This document shows, in pieces, positions 18,851-25,585 of a stretch of 46,479 bases of DNA; position 1 is the first letter of the stretch, and each line of letters starts with the position of its first letter. Below the pieces are notes generated by a model. It was not told where the DNA came from. It made no database searches and was given only the letters and a program-made list of their open reading frames with translations. The stretch is taken from NCBI GenBank assembly GCA_023665505.1, contig JAMPDU010000005.1, positions 1 through 46,479 on the forward strand, written 5' to 3'. The stretch is from Ruminococcus sp. (lineage in GTDB: Bacteria > Bacillota > Clostridia > Oscillospirales > Ruminococcaceae). The position numbers and the translations under genes are program-made.

Positions 18851-19306
18851 ATGTTCAGCAAGATTGACGAACTGCAAGCAAAAATTGGCACAGAGCTTGA
18901 TGAAATGATACCGACAGCATATAAAACCGCTTGGGTGTTTTATGAACTTGGCAAAGGCGTTGCCCCGTCCTTTTGGTTTTGTTATATTGACGCATCGACA
19001 GATAAAGTTATACCTGCTGATTGTATAGACAGACGAAAAGATATAATAATTAAAGATTATGAAACATTTAGAAATGCAAGGAGTCAAATAATTTATAGTG
19101 TACAAAATCTTCAAAAAGAATACATTTCACAGTTTGGCAAAGAGTGGTACAGTATAACATATCGGTTAGATGAGGACGGAAATTTTGATATATCCTTTTC
19201 ATACGACAAGCCGCAGGGCAGTTTGCAGGAGAGACGGGAAAAGTGGTGTATGGAGCATTTGGGTATAATGCCGCCAAGGGTCACGGTTGATATGTTAAGA
19301 AAATAA
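18851..19306 (+). CDS. YezG/DUF600-like immunity or antitoxin protein inside the V-ATPase operon
   Basis: 151 aa, soluble. The C-terminal part follows the DUF600/YezG pattern: EWYSITYRLDEDGNFDISFSY, then QERREKWCMEHLGIMPP. Members neutralise nuclease-type (LXG/YeeF-like) toxins or occur as orphan immunity genes. It is noticeably more AT-rich than ntpB and ntpD on either side, and no toxin gene is nearby. ATG 18851 is preferred; GTG 18842 is only 2 bp from the GGAAAGG site. It looks like an insertion into an otherwise standard operon and is presumably cotranscribed. Confidence 0.7.
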   Translation: MFSKIDELQAKIGTELDEMIPTAYKTAWVFYELGKGVAPSFWFCYIDASTDKVIPADCIDRRKDIIIKDYETFRNARSQIIYSVQNLQKEYISQFGKEWYSITYRLDEDGNFDISFSYDKPQGSLQERREKWCMEHLGIMPPRVTVDMLRK

Positions 19307-19341
19307 ATTTGCTGCACAAATTAACGAAAAGGTGAAATTTT

Positions 19342-19998
19342 ATGGCTGAACAGGTTTTCCCAACCAAGGGAAATTTGCTGAATACGCAGAAATCCCTTGC
19401 TTTGGCAAAGCTGGGATATGAGCTGCTTGACAAAAAGCGCAATATTCTGATACGTGAGCTTATGACAATGGTGGACGCGGCGAAGTCCCTGCGGGGAACT
19501 ATCGACAACACCTATATAAAGGCGTATTCCGCGCTGCAAATGGCTAACATCGCAAGGGGAGTTATCGAAAACGTGGCGAACGCTGTCCCTGTTGAGAATA
19601 CGCTTTCGGTGACTTACAGGAGCGTAATGGGCTGCGAGCTGCCGAAAATTGCCATAGACAAGAAAAAACCGGTGCTGAACTACGGATTGCAGTACACCGA
19701 CTCAAACGTGGATATGGCGTATATTTCCTTTGAGTACGCCAAGTACATCTCGGTAACGCTTGCGGAGGTGGAGAACAGCATTTACCGGCTGACAAACTCC
19801 ATAAGAAAGACCCAAACCCGCGCAAACGCTTTGCAGAACATTGTTATACCGAGGTATGAGAGCATAGTCCGCTTTATCAGCGGCAGTCTTGAGGAAAAGG
19901 AGCGGGAGGAATTTTCGCGAATGAAAGTCATCAAGGCGCAAAAGCTTAGGAAAAAGCGGTACGCGGTGAAAAAAAGGGAAAATATAAATTTCTCGTAA
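19342..19998 (+). CDS. ntpD: V-type ATP synthase subunit D
   Basis: 218 aa, usual length. Central rotor shaft of two long helices: the N-terminal FPTKGNLLNTQKSLALAKLGYELLDKKRNIL and a C-terminal TQTRANALQNIVIPRY...EEKEREEFSRMKVIK block. GAAAAGGTG precedes ATG. Last gene of the operon; terminator at 20043. Confidence 0.96.
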   Translation: MAEQVFPTKGNLLNTQKSLALAKLGYELLDKKRNILIRELMTMVDAAKSLRGTIDNTYIKAYSALQMANIARGVIENVANAVPVENTLSVTYRSVMGCELPKIAIDKKKPVLNYGLQYTDSNVDMAYISFEYAKYISVTLAEVENSIYRLTNSIRKTQTRANALQNIVIPRYESIVRFISGSLEEKEREEFSRMKVIKAQKLRKKRYAVKKRENINFS

Positions 19999-20042
19999 CT
20001 GACTTTGGGTCAAAGCGGGTATGTAAAAAATTTATTTGGAAA

Positions 20043-20074
20043 GGCTGCGCAGGGTTTTTTGCGCGGTCTTTTTT
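20043..20074 (+). terminator. Terminator of the V-ATPase operon
   Basis: GGCTGCGCA (20043-20051) pairs with TGCGCGGTC (20060-20068, with G-T pairs), followed by a T run. Confidence 0.8.
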
Positions 20075-20145
20075 GTTTTGTTGTATTTGGGTGAGGCGAA
20101 ACAATATGGTGTGGGCGGATATAAAGCATTGGGTGGGATATTCGA

Positions 20146-20214
20146 GTTATATATGGGCTTAGAGCGGAGTGGTTGTATATTACAAAAAATGGTTAATTTC
20201 GCTAAATAAAAGTT
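20146..20214 (+). repeat. Left copy of a 69-bp direct repeat; 3' relic of the 36-aa phage gene
   Basis: 62 of 69 positions match 29192-29260. The frame VIYGLRAEW..TKNG-stop is kept, and three of the seven changes are silent, but upstream of 20146 the similarity fades and a stop interrupts the frame. So the left copy is the tail of a related gene left on the chromosomal side, probably a scar of an earlier integrated relative. Confidence 0.7.
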
Positions 20215-20223
20215 ATCCAGTTA
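20196..20223. other. dif-like attachment site 1 (left end of element I)
   Basis: 11-bp arm ATTTCGCTAAA, 6-bp centre TAAAAG, 11-bp arm TTATCCAGTTA. The first arm and the centre recur exactly at 29242. The architecture (11-6-11) is that of Xer recombination sites. Confidence 0.6.
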
Positions 20224-20560
20224 ACAAGCCTCGGAACAGGGGAGACCCTTGCCCGAGGTTTCGCACTTCTTACCCTCGGCGCAGCCGACCCAACGCAGGA
20301 GCGGCGCACCGTGTCCCCCTTTTCCTTGTCAGCACCGTTGGAGACGCCCCGCGGCGAGCGCTCCGCGCAAGCAGAGTAAAGGCGACTTGTATTTAAATGC
20401 GCGGCGGGGGCTTGACGGAGTGAAGGCGATAGGCAAAGTAACGTTTCCGCCCCGCGGCTAAGAGCGCCCCGCGTACGTAAACTAACGGTTGGTAACAATG
20501 AAACGCGCGGCGGGGGCTTGCGGTTCTAACTGTTGCCTTTAGGCTATCTGAAAAAAAGAA
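20224..20560. other. GC-rich intergenic region of element I (candidate origin/packaging region)
   Basis: 337 bp without a convincing gene and much more GC-rich than the phage genes. It holds a bulged stem CCTCGG...CCGAGG (about 20230-20261), CGGC/GCCG, several overlapping GCGG/CCGC stems, and a 16-bp direct repeat GCGCGGCGGGGGCTTG at 20399-20414 and 20505-20520. The position at the upstream end of the element matches the intergenic region of filamentous phages, where replication origins and the packaging hairpin lie. Confidence 0.45.
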
Positions 20561-20582
20561 CCGTTCCAGACGTCTGGAACGG
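20561..20582 (-). terminator. Terminator of the element I lysogeny operon
   Basis: Perfect 22-bp palindrome (arms CCGTTCCAGAC), followed on the minus strand by TTCTTTTTTT. It lies 13 bp after the 49-aa gene. Confidence 0.85.
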
Positions 20583-20595
20583 CTTATTTTTGTTT

Positions 20596-20745
20596 TTACA
20601 TTTCCTGTCCCTTAGCTTTTGCGATGTCGTCAAGGAGTTTTAAAAGCTCCTTTTTGCTGTAATTTTCCTTTTCGTTATCATCAATAAGTAGTCTTAATTC
20701 GTAGATAGTCGCTATTTTAGCGTCTTTTCTTTCCTTATCGGTCAT
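20596..20745 (-). CDS. Small charged phage protein (49 aa)
   Basis: Begins MTDKERKDAKIA and ends DIAKAKGQEM; lysine/glutamate-rich and predicted helical. The ribosome binding site CAGGAGGTG is excellent and a strong terminator follows. Last gene of the repressor operon. No family recognised; a small regulatory or anti-repressor role is possible but unsupported. Confidence 0.65.
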   Translation of the reverse strand: MTDKERKDAKIATIYELRLLIDDNEKENYSKKELLKLLDDIAKAKGQEM

Positions 20746-20802
20746 TTTTTTCACCTCCTGCTTTTACTATATTATATATTTTTTTTGCGTATATGTCAAG
20801 TG

Positions 20803-21387
20803 TTATTTTTTATGTATTTTAAGTTTTTCGCAAATTTGGTCTTCAACGCCGTTTATGTCTGTACAGCGTATAAGCGGTAGCTTAACTGTTTCGCATACTT
20901 TGTCAAGAAAGAAATCGCGCTGTTGCCTGTCTACATCTTCGTGGGAATTATCGTCAACCTCAATAGCGCAAAGAACGGCGAGATTAGCGGGTCTTGCGAG
21001 AACGAAGTCAACGTGTTTAGCTTTGATTTTGGCAAAGGCTTTGAAATACTGTGAATTGCTTAGTCCCTTTTTTACTTCGACTAAATCGGCTAACCTAACT
21101 TTTGCGAGAATATGCAAATGGTATTTATCGGTAATGGGTTTCAAGGCTTTATAAAAAGCCCATTCTTTTTTAGTGAGGAGATACGGCTTGATGTATGGAT
21201 ATTCTTCTGTGTTTTCTGCCTCGCCGTTTTCTGTGTCAATTTCTTTTTCTTCAGGTGGAGTTGTGTCTTTTTTGTCTCGAAAAATCCATGCACATAATTT
21301 TATTGGTAGTACAAATATTAAAACCATTACTATCAATAGTATTCCAATTCCTAAAAGTTCGCCTAATAAATTTAAAAAATCGTTCAT
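20803..21387 (-). CDS. Membrane-anchored DUF2726 nuclease-fold protein
   Basis: 194 aa. One N-terminal transmembrane segment (residues 12-35), an acidic linker (42-62), then a DUF2726 domain (about 65-190) with KHVDFVL (D127), AIEVDDNSH (E143, D145, D146) and RQQRDFFLDK. DUF2726 is related to the restriction-endonuclease-like (PD-(D/E)xK) fold; activity here is inferred. The gene lies 12 bp downstream of the repressor in the lysogeny operon, the position of a lysogenic-conversion gene. Element II has a NERD protein in the equivalent place. Confidence 0.75.
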   Translation of the reverse strand: MNDFLNLLGELLGIGILLIVMVLIFVLPIKLCAWIFRDKKDTTPPEEKEIDTENGEAENTEEYPYIKPYLLTKKEWAFYKALKPITDKYHLHILAKVRLADLVEVKKGLSNSQYFKAFAKIKAKHVDFVLARPANLAVLCAIEVDDNSHEDVDRQQRDFFLDKVCETVKLPLIRCTDINGVEDQICEKLKIHKK

Positions 21388-21399
21388 TTTTATTTCTCC

Positions 21400-21618
21400 T
21401 TATTTTAACTTCCTTTTCTCTTTTGTCAATCCTAAAATGTAATCGGCAGATATGTTATAAAAAATACATAATTTCGTTATGCAATCTATTTTCATATCTC
21501 TTTTACAATTTTCCCAATGTCCTACAGTTGCATCTGATACACCGCATAGCGTGGCTATGTCCTGTTGTTTTAAATCTCTGTCTATTCGTAAATCTCTAAA
21601 AATTTGTCTATAATCCAT
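21400..21618 (-). CDS. Cro/CI-type HTH repressor of element I
   Basis: 72 aa, a lone HTH_3 domain: LKQQDIATLCGVSDATVGHWENCKRD is the helix-turn-helix region (first 20 residues LKQQDIATLCGVSDATVGHW). AAGGAGG precedes ATG. It diverges from the early/late operon across four palindromic operators (21645-21727) and is followed by the DUF2726 gene. Probable master repressor of the element; it lacks any cleavage/oligomerisation domain. Confidence 0.85.
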   Translation of the reverse strand: MDYRQIFRDLRIDRDLKQQDIATLCGVSDATVGHWENCKRDMKIDCITKLCIFYNISADYILGLTKEKRKLK

Positions 21619-21644
21619 AGATTTTTTCCTCCTTAATTATATAA

Positions 21645-21727
21645 TACTACAAAATGTAGGCTAAAGTGTTGACTTCCTACAAAAAGTAGTATATACTACT
21701 AATTGTAGGATACTACTGTTAGTAGTA
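21645..21727. promoter_or_regulatory. Four palindromic operators between repressor and early operon (element I)
   Basis: TACTACAAAATGTAGG (21645-21660), CCTACAAAAAGTAGTA (21676-21691), TACTACTAATTGTAGG (21694-21709) and TACTACTGTTAGTAGTA (21711-21727). Consensus half-site TACTAC/CCTAC. The second fills the spacer of the early promoter, the third overlaps its -10 box, and the first overlaps the probable repressor promoter. Likely target of the 72-aa repressor. Confidence 0.8.
21669..21697 (+). promoter_or_regulatory. Early/late operon promoter of element I
   Basis: TTGACT (21669-21674), exactly 17 bp, TATACT (21692-21697). The start codon of the first gene is at 21770. Confidence 0.8.
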
Positions 21728-21769
21728 TTTTGATATAATATACATTTTTAAGAAAGGAGAAGAAAGCGA

Positions 21770-22054
21770 ATGAAAGGAAATATAATAGGCGTAAAGCCCG
21801 TCAGCTTTAAAAAAGACGGCGAAACTATTGAGGGCAACAAGCTGTATGTAATAGCGGAAGATGTTGACTGTTTCGGAAAGTCCTGTTCAGAAATATGGGT
21901 AGGCGCCGGAACTCCTCTTAATAAGAAACTTGAACCGTACTTTAACGACCTTGACAAACTTCTTGATGTTGAAGTAGAATTCAGTTTCAAGCAGAATTCA
22001 AGCAAGGTGAGCCAGTTTGAAATACTTGACAAGCCTACAAAGAAAGCGGGTTAA
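21770..22054 (+). CDS. Probable ssDNA-binding protein (pV-like) of element I
   Basis: 94 aa, soluble, beta-strand-rich pattern (MKGNIIGVKPVSFKK..., LDVEVEFSFKQNSSKVSQFE). First gene after the regulated promoter, with AAGGAGA upstream. Size and position match the 94-135-aa first genes of elements II and III, which also end in a strand such as ITFIST or ITFETPV. In inoviruses the early small soluble protein coats ssDNA. Assignment rests on context and resemblance, not on a clear motif. Confidence 0.6.
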   Translation: MKGNIIGVKPVSFKKDGETIEGNKLYVIAEDVDCFGKSCSEIWVGAGTPLNKKLEPYFNDLDKLLDVEVEFSFKQNSSKVSQFEILDKPTKKAG

Positions 22055-22057
22055 GGT

Positions 22058-22330
22058 ATGGACGGCGGCGGAGGAAATGTCTACTATGTAGACGTTGACA
22101 CAAGGAAGATAGAAAGTTTGTTGGGGGACATTATCGAGCATAACAATGAAAATTACGAAATTATTATAAATGATTTAACAGTTATAACCGAAAATCAAGC
22201 GGAAATTATAACTGATTTGAACATTATATCCGATACACAATCAAGTATACTTGTAAGTAATATGTTGATGTGCGGTTTGTTGGGTCTTATCATTGGAATA
22301 TGTTTCGTAAATATCTTTAAAGGCAGATGA
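22058..22330 (+). CDS. Coiled-coil protein with C-terminal TM segment
   Basis: 90 aa. N-terminal GNVYYVDVDTRKIESLL is similar to GNVYQLEVSDNKEVVKAL in the element II protein at 37339-37644. Then a coiled coil (about 20-62) and one transmembrane segment (about 66-87). Three bases after the SSB-like gene. Probably a virion minor protein or membrane assembly factor conserved among these elements. Confidence 0.7.
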   Translation: MDGGGGNVYYVDVDTRKIESLLGDIIEHNNENYEIIINDLTVITENQAEIITDLNIISDTQSSILVSNMLMCGLLGLIIGICFVNIFKGR

Positions 22331-22334
22331 TAAC

Positions 22335-22457
22335 ATGGGAATAATACCGAGCTTGTTTTTACTGGTTGCGACCGGGTTGTCTCTTGGGGTGCTGTTATCG
22401 GTTGCGATTTTGCTTGTAAAGCAAATTTTGCATACATTTGAAATTTCATCAAGATAG
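22335..22457 (+). CDS. 40-aa hydrophobic protein (pVII/pIX-like position)
   Basis: Nearly all transmembrane (begins MGIIPSLFLLVATG, ends LHTFEISSR). It lies between the coiled-coil gene and the coat gene, 4 bp after the former and 11 bp before the latter. Filamentous phages have 30-40-aa minor tip proteins before the coat gene; no sequence motif proves it. Too short for usual gene callers. Confidence 0.55.
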   Translation: MGIIPSLFLLVATGLSLGVLLSVAILLVKQILHTFEISSR

Positions 22458-22468
22458 GAGGAAAAACC

Positions 22469-22768
22469 ATGAAATTTTTTACAAAGGTCAAGGAAACTTG
22501 TAAGAAAATCGGTAAAAAGGCTATTTCGGCAATAGCTGCCGCCTCTATTGCGTGTTCGGCGATTGCTGTAAACGCTTTTGCCGAGACGAGCGCAAGCGGC
22601 GGTGTAGATATTTCGTCTGTAACGACAAGTTTGCAGACTAATCTTACCGACCTTGCAACAAAAGCGGGCGTTGCTTGCGCGGCGGTTGTCGGTGCGGGTC
22701 TTACCATTTTCGGCTTAAAATGGGTCGTTCAAAAGGTTATGGGCTTTTTCAAGGTTATCGGCAAGTAA
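22469..22768 (+). CDS. Major coat protein precursor of element I
   Basis: 99 aa. Basic start MKFFTKVKETCKKIGKK, a hydrophobic signal ending ...NAFA (cleavage probably after residue 33), a short polar segment, then an Ala/Gly-rich transmembrane helix (AGVACAAVVGAGLTIFGLKW) and a basic tail (KVMGFFKVIGK). This is the filamentous-phage pVIII layout. AGGAGG lies upstream and a strong hairpin follows the gene. The coat genes of II and III have the same layout with little sequence identity. Confidence 0.85.
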   Translation: MKFFTKVKETCKKIGKKAISAIAAASIACSAIAVNAFAETSASGGVDISSVTTSLQTNLTDLATKAGVACAAVVGAGLTIFGLKWVVQKVMGFFKVIGK

Positions 22769-22797
22769 TACCGACTGTGCTAAGGGACACAGCCGCT

Positions 22798-22834
22798 TTA
22801 GGGTAGGGAATAGTTATTCTCTGCCCTAATTTTT
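22798..22834 (+). terminator. Post-coat hairpin of element I
   Basis: TTAGGGTAG (22798-22806) and CTGCCCTAA (22821-22829), then TTTTT. A second small stem CTGTG/CACAG precedes it. Probably limits read-through so that coat protein outnumbers Zot. Confidence 0.75.
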
Positions 22835-22852
22835 CTAAAGGAATGATGATTG

Positions 22853-23713
22853 ATGATAGAAGTATACAGCGGAACGCCCGGGAGTGGCAAGAGCCTGCAT
22901 ATTGCTCATGAAATAAGAAACTATTTAAGAATTGGCAAACGTGTAATATCTACTTGCGATATTGATACCGATTTGTGCTTTCTCAATCCGTTTCGGGTCT
23001 TTTGGGTGAACAAGACGGGCAGAAAGCCCAAGAAAATAAGGCGTAATAAAAAAGCTGATAATTTTACATATATTGACATAAACGAGGTTAAGCCCGATTT
23101 TCTTTATGCTTATGCCTCTAAGTATCATGTTTTTGGAAAAGAACATCAGACGTTATTAATTCTTGATGAATGTGTATCGATATTCTCGCCGACTGTCATT
23201 TCTCAAAATACAAAGCTATGGAACGAGTGGGACACGTTTTTCAGAAAGCACCGTCACATTGGTTATGATGTTGTGCTTATTCCGCAGAGCAAGAAACTCA
23301 TTGCGCGCAAGGTTCTTGAATACTGCGAATTTGAGACAAAACACTACAACCGAAAACATCAAGGCTTTTTAGGGTTTCTGTTCTCGGCGTTCCTTGGGTC
23401 TCTTTTCAGCTATTCAAAATTTTGGAGAGGTACAAAAGAGCCGTTAGAACAAGGCTTTTTTACATATAAGCCAATTTATGGGCTTATGTATAATAGCTAC
23501 TCAATGTTTGATGAAACGCTGCAGCCTTACAAAGAGGCGGAGAAAAAGCGGTTAATGCAGGAAATTGCGAACACTATCGCGACGTATGCCAGGCGGCAGG
23601 AACTGCCCGAGCGGGAACGGCTTATGTCTGACTTGTGCCAAAGTCTTATGGAAAGGAGAAATCAGCTTGAAAAGGATAATTGCGTTAATGGCGGCAATAA
23701 TGATTGTTGCTAA
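22853..23713 (+). CDS. zot: Zot/pI-like assembly ATPase of element I
   Basis: 286 aa. Inner-membrane ATPase that drives filament extrusion. Walker A GTPGSGKS at residues 7-14, Walker B-like LLILDECVSIF near residue 100, VVLIPQSKKLIARKV after it, and a hydrophobic segment (FLGFLFSAFLGSLFSYSKF, about 172-190). Members of pfam Zot have the same order. The ATG at 22853 has AAAGGA 10 bp upstream; TTG at 22850 is a less likely start. It overlaps the adsorption gene at its 3' end. Confidence 0.9.
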   Translation: MIEVYSGTPGSGKSLHIAHEIRNYLRIGKRVISTCDIDTDLCFLNPFRVFWVNKTGRKPKKIRRNKKADNFTYIDINEVKPDFLYAYASKYHVFGKEHQTLLILDECVSIFSPTVISQNTKLWNEWDTFFRKHRHIGYDVVLIPQSKKLIARKVLEYCEFETKHYNRKHQGFLGFLFSAFLGSLFSYSKFWRGTKEPLEQGFFTYKPIYGLMYNSYSMFDETLQPYKEAEKKRLMQEIANTIATYARRQELPERERLMSDLCQSLMERRNQLEKDNCVNGGNNDCC

Positions 23714-24872
23714 ATTTGTTGTTTTAGGTGTTTCGGCGGTCGCTGCTCCTGTTGTTGCAGGTAGTATTGTTGTTTTGCTTACAACTCTTTTATTAGCTGC
23801 TGGACATACTCAGACAGAACTTGACGGAATGAGCGTTACTGATATGCAGTCAATTCTTGGTGATGATTTAAACAGCGGCTTAATCGATTCATCTATTATT
23901 GTTGTAGACCCTGTAACACAACAGGAAATGACCGTTCTTGATTATTATTTGTCTACTGTTAATGATGTTAATCAAACTCAATCGGACGCCGCTGTTATTA
24001 TTGGAAATGAACTTAAGGATTTTTTAACAAAAGCAATGGTTGGCGCGGATTATTATTGGGAGCCAACTCCAACAGCTGATTTAGAGGGACATGGAGTTTT
24101 AGCTGTTTGTTATGACCCGTATTACAAAGGTTATTTTTATTATTATGCCGATTATATACAATTTACTGATGATGTAAATTTTCATATAGTTGGTACTGGA
24201 AAACGTGTTAATTATGATGGTAGTGTTAGTGGTTTTTGGGGATTGAGTACATCTCTTAATACAGCTGCTACTTGGTCGTTTTACGGTGATGTACGTTACC
24301 CCGACGGCACACAAGCCCCAACAGATGATGCCTATGAATATGTTCTCGGCGAGGCAGGCGGCACAAAAGTAACGGTTGATATGCTTAACCCCGACGGAAC
24401 TGTAACAATAGACGGCGTTACATATAACCCCGCCGACTATTTGGACACCGACGCATTAACCGAAGAGGGAAAGAAAGAGCTTGTGTATAACATAACAAAC
24501 GCAATAACTAACAGTTATGTTATTTCAGATGATAAACCGATTGTTGACGATAAAGATATTACTGTCGATGTGGCGGAGGAGTTCCAAGATTATGCTGTTC
24601 CCGTAGGGATTGCAAATGTATTTCCGTTTTGCATTCCTTGGGATATAGTTCGGGGATTTAGGCTTTTGAGCCGCCCCGCAGTTTCTCCGAAGTTTGAAAT
24701 ACCTTTCAATATTCCTCAAATTGGGCTTTTTCCGGGTGTAGAAAAGTCTGTAATTCTTGATTTTACAGAATATGACAGTTATATACAAATATTTCGTTGG
24801 TTTCAAATACTTGGTTTTATTTTCCTTTTGTGCAAAATTAGTATGACACATGTTAAGGGGGCGGGCGCATAA
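23667..24872 (+). CDS. Adsorption (pIII-like) protein of element I
   Basis: 401 aa. N-terminal signal/TM region (LKRIIALMAAIMIVAKFVVL), a long exported part and a C-terminal anchor (WFQILGFIFLLCKISM). Central block ADLEGHGVLAV ... FYGDVRYPDGTQAPTDDAYEY is shared with the adsorption proteins of II and III, while the roughly 50-60 residues between are unrelated. It starts with TTG at 23667 and AAAGGAGA before it. The position before the pVI-like gene fits a pIII function in receptor binding and virion release. Confidence 0.78.
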   Translation: MKRIIALMAAIMIVAKFVVLGVSAVAAPVVAGSIVVLLTTLLLAAGHTQTELDGMSVTDMQSILGDDLNSGLIDSSIIVVDPVTQQEMTVLDYYLSTVNDVNQTQSDAAVIIGNELKDFLTKAMVGADYYWEPTPTADLEGHGVLAVCYDPYYKGYFYYYADYIQFTDDVNFHIVGTGKRVNYDGSVSGFWGLSTSLNTAATWSFYGDVRYPDGTQAPTDDAYEYVLGEAGGTKVTVDMLNPDGTVTIDGVTYNPADYLDTDALTEEGKKELVYNITNAITNSYVISDDKPIVDDKDITVDVAEEFQDYAVPVGIANVFPFCIPWDIVRGFRLLSRPAVSPKFEIPFNIPQIGLFPGVEKSVILDFTEYDSYIQIFRWFQILGFIFLLCKISMTHVKGAGA

Positions 24873-25114
24873 TGGATTTTCTTGATAAAATCGGTATGAG
24901 TATTTCGGAAATTTTTAGTAAGCTTTTGGACGCTCTTCCGAAGTCTCCAATAACATATATTGAAACAACTCCGGAAATTAATAAAATTTTATCTTACGTA
25001 AATTACTTTATACCCATAAGTACTATGATTGCGCTTGCTGAGGCTTGGCTTTTAGTTATAGCTGTTTATTATGCTTATCAATTAATTTTGCGCTGGATAA
25101 AAATGATTGAATAA
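24872..25114 (+). CDS. pVI-like small membrane protein of element I
   Basis: 80 aa. Amphipathic N-terminus, then one or two transmembrane helices (YFIPISTMIALAEAWLLVIA...) and a basic end. Start overlaps the adsorption stop (TAATG). Elements II and III have 95- and 77-aa proteins in the same place after their adsorption genes, which is the pIII-pVI order of filamentous phages. Confidence 0.7.
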   Translation: MDFLDKIGMSISEIFSKLLDALPKSPITYIETTPEINKILSYVNYFIPISTMIALAEAWLLVIAVYYAYQLILRWIKMIE

Positions 25115-25176
25115 AATTTTTGCGGGAAACCGCAGCGTAGCGGAGGAGGGACCCGCAACAAATTTTATTCAATCAT
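25103..25176. repeat. Long near-perfect inverted repeat after the pVI-like gene
   Basis: Arms of about 24 bp (25103-25126 and 25152-25176; ATGATTGAATAAAATTT ... AAATTTTATTCAATCAT, each continuing into TTGCGGG/CCCGCAA) around a loop with an inner CCGC/GCGG stem. It begins inside the last codons of the gene and has no T run. It may be a replication nick site, a packaging signal or an mRNA stability element. Confidence 0.7.
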
Positions 25177-25212
25177 ATTTAAAGAGGCTAAGAAAAAAGG
25201 AGAGTGAAAAAG

Positions 25213-25401
25213 ATGATACTTGATAAACCGTTTACCCAACAAGAATTTGAGGAAGAGCTCCGTATGCTCGATGGCAGTAAAAATAGGATTTGTGTTACAC
25301 ATGATGTAGGAGAGCTTTTTATTCAACTTAATTCGGCAGTTACGAGACTTAATTTGCTTGCATACAGCCGATATTTGGAGCTAAAGGATAAAAAGGAATA
25401 A
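25213..25401 (+). CDS. Conserved 62-aa phage protein
   Basis: Homologous over its length to the 62-aa protein of element III at 46174-46362: KPFTQQEFEEELRMLDG against KPLDNREFDDECRKLQG, and NRICVTHD / NIICLPEN, then SAVTRLNLLAYSRYLEL / LAVARLCLIAHSEMLKL. The shared length supports ATG 25213 over GTG 25204. Soluble, helical. No known function; in I it is just upstream of the replication initiator, in III it is at the head of the early operon. Confidence 0.72.
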   Translation: MILDKPFTQQEFEEELRMLDGSKNRICVTHDVGELFIQLNSAVTRLNLLAYSRYLELKDKKE

Positions 25402-25585
25402 TTTCCTAAAAAAGGTAAAAATTTCCGATTTAGAAATAAGTCGGGAATTTTATGGACTGGGGCAGGACTGTAACACGCCCCACCAAATTTTTTAAAACAG
25501 GGTAGTTAAAGCCCGAAATAAAGGGAAAAAAACCCTTAAAATTTTTTTAGGAATTTTGTAAATTCCTATAGAAAGTTGGTTTGAT
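25402..25585 (+). other. Hairpin-rich gap before rep (candidate double-strand origin of element I)
   Basis: 184 bp with no gene. Stems: AAATTTCCGA/TCGGGAATTT, TGGGGC (25458-25463)/GCCCCA (25477-25482) with a 13-nt loop, AAGGG/CCCTT and AGGAATT/AATTCCT. Rolling-circle initiators of the Rep_trans class often act on a stem-loop near their own gene. Confidence 0.4.

Noticed and set aside
20146..20223. tRNA gene as integration target
   Set aside because: No cloverleaf or tRNA arms at any of the three sites.
20169..20498. Frames on both strands in the GC-rich region at the left end of element I
   Set aside because: No ribosome binding sites, atypical composition and overlap with repeats; better explained as origin/packaging DNA.
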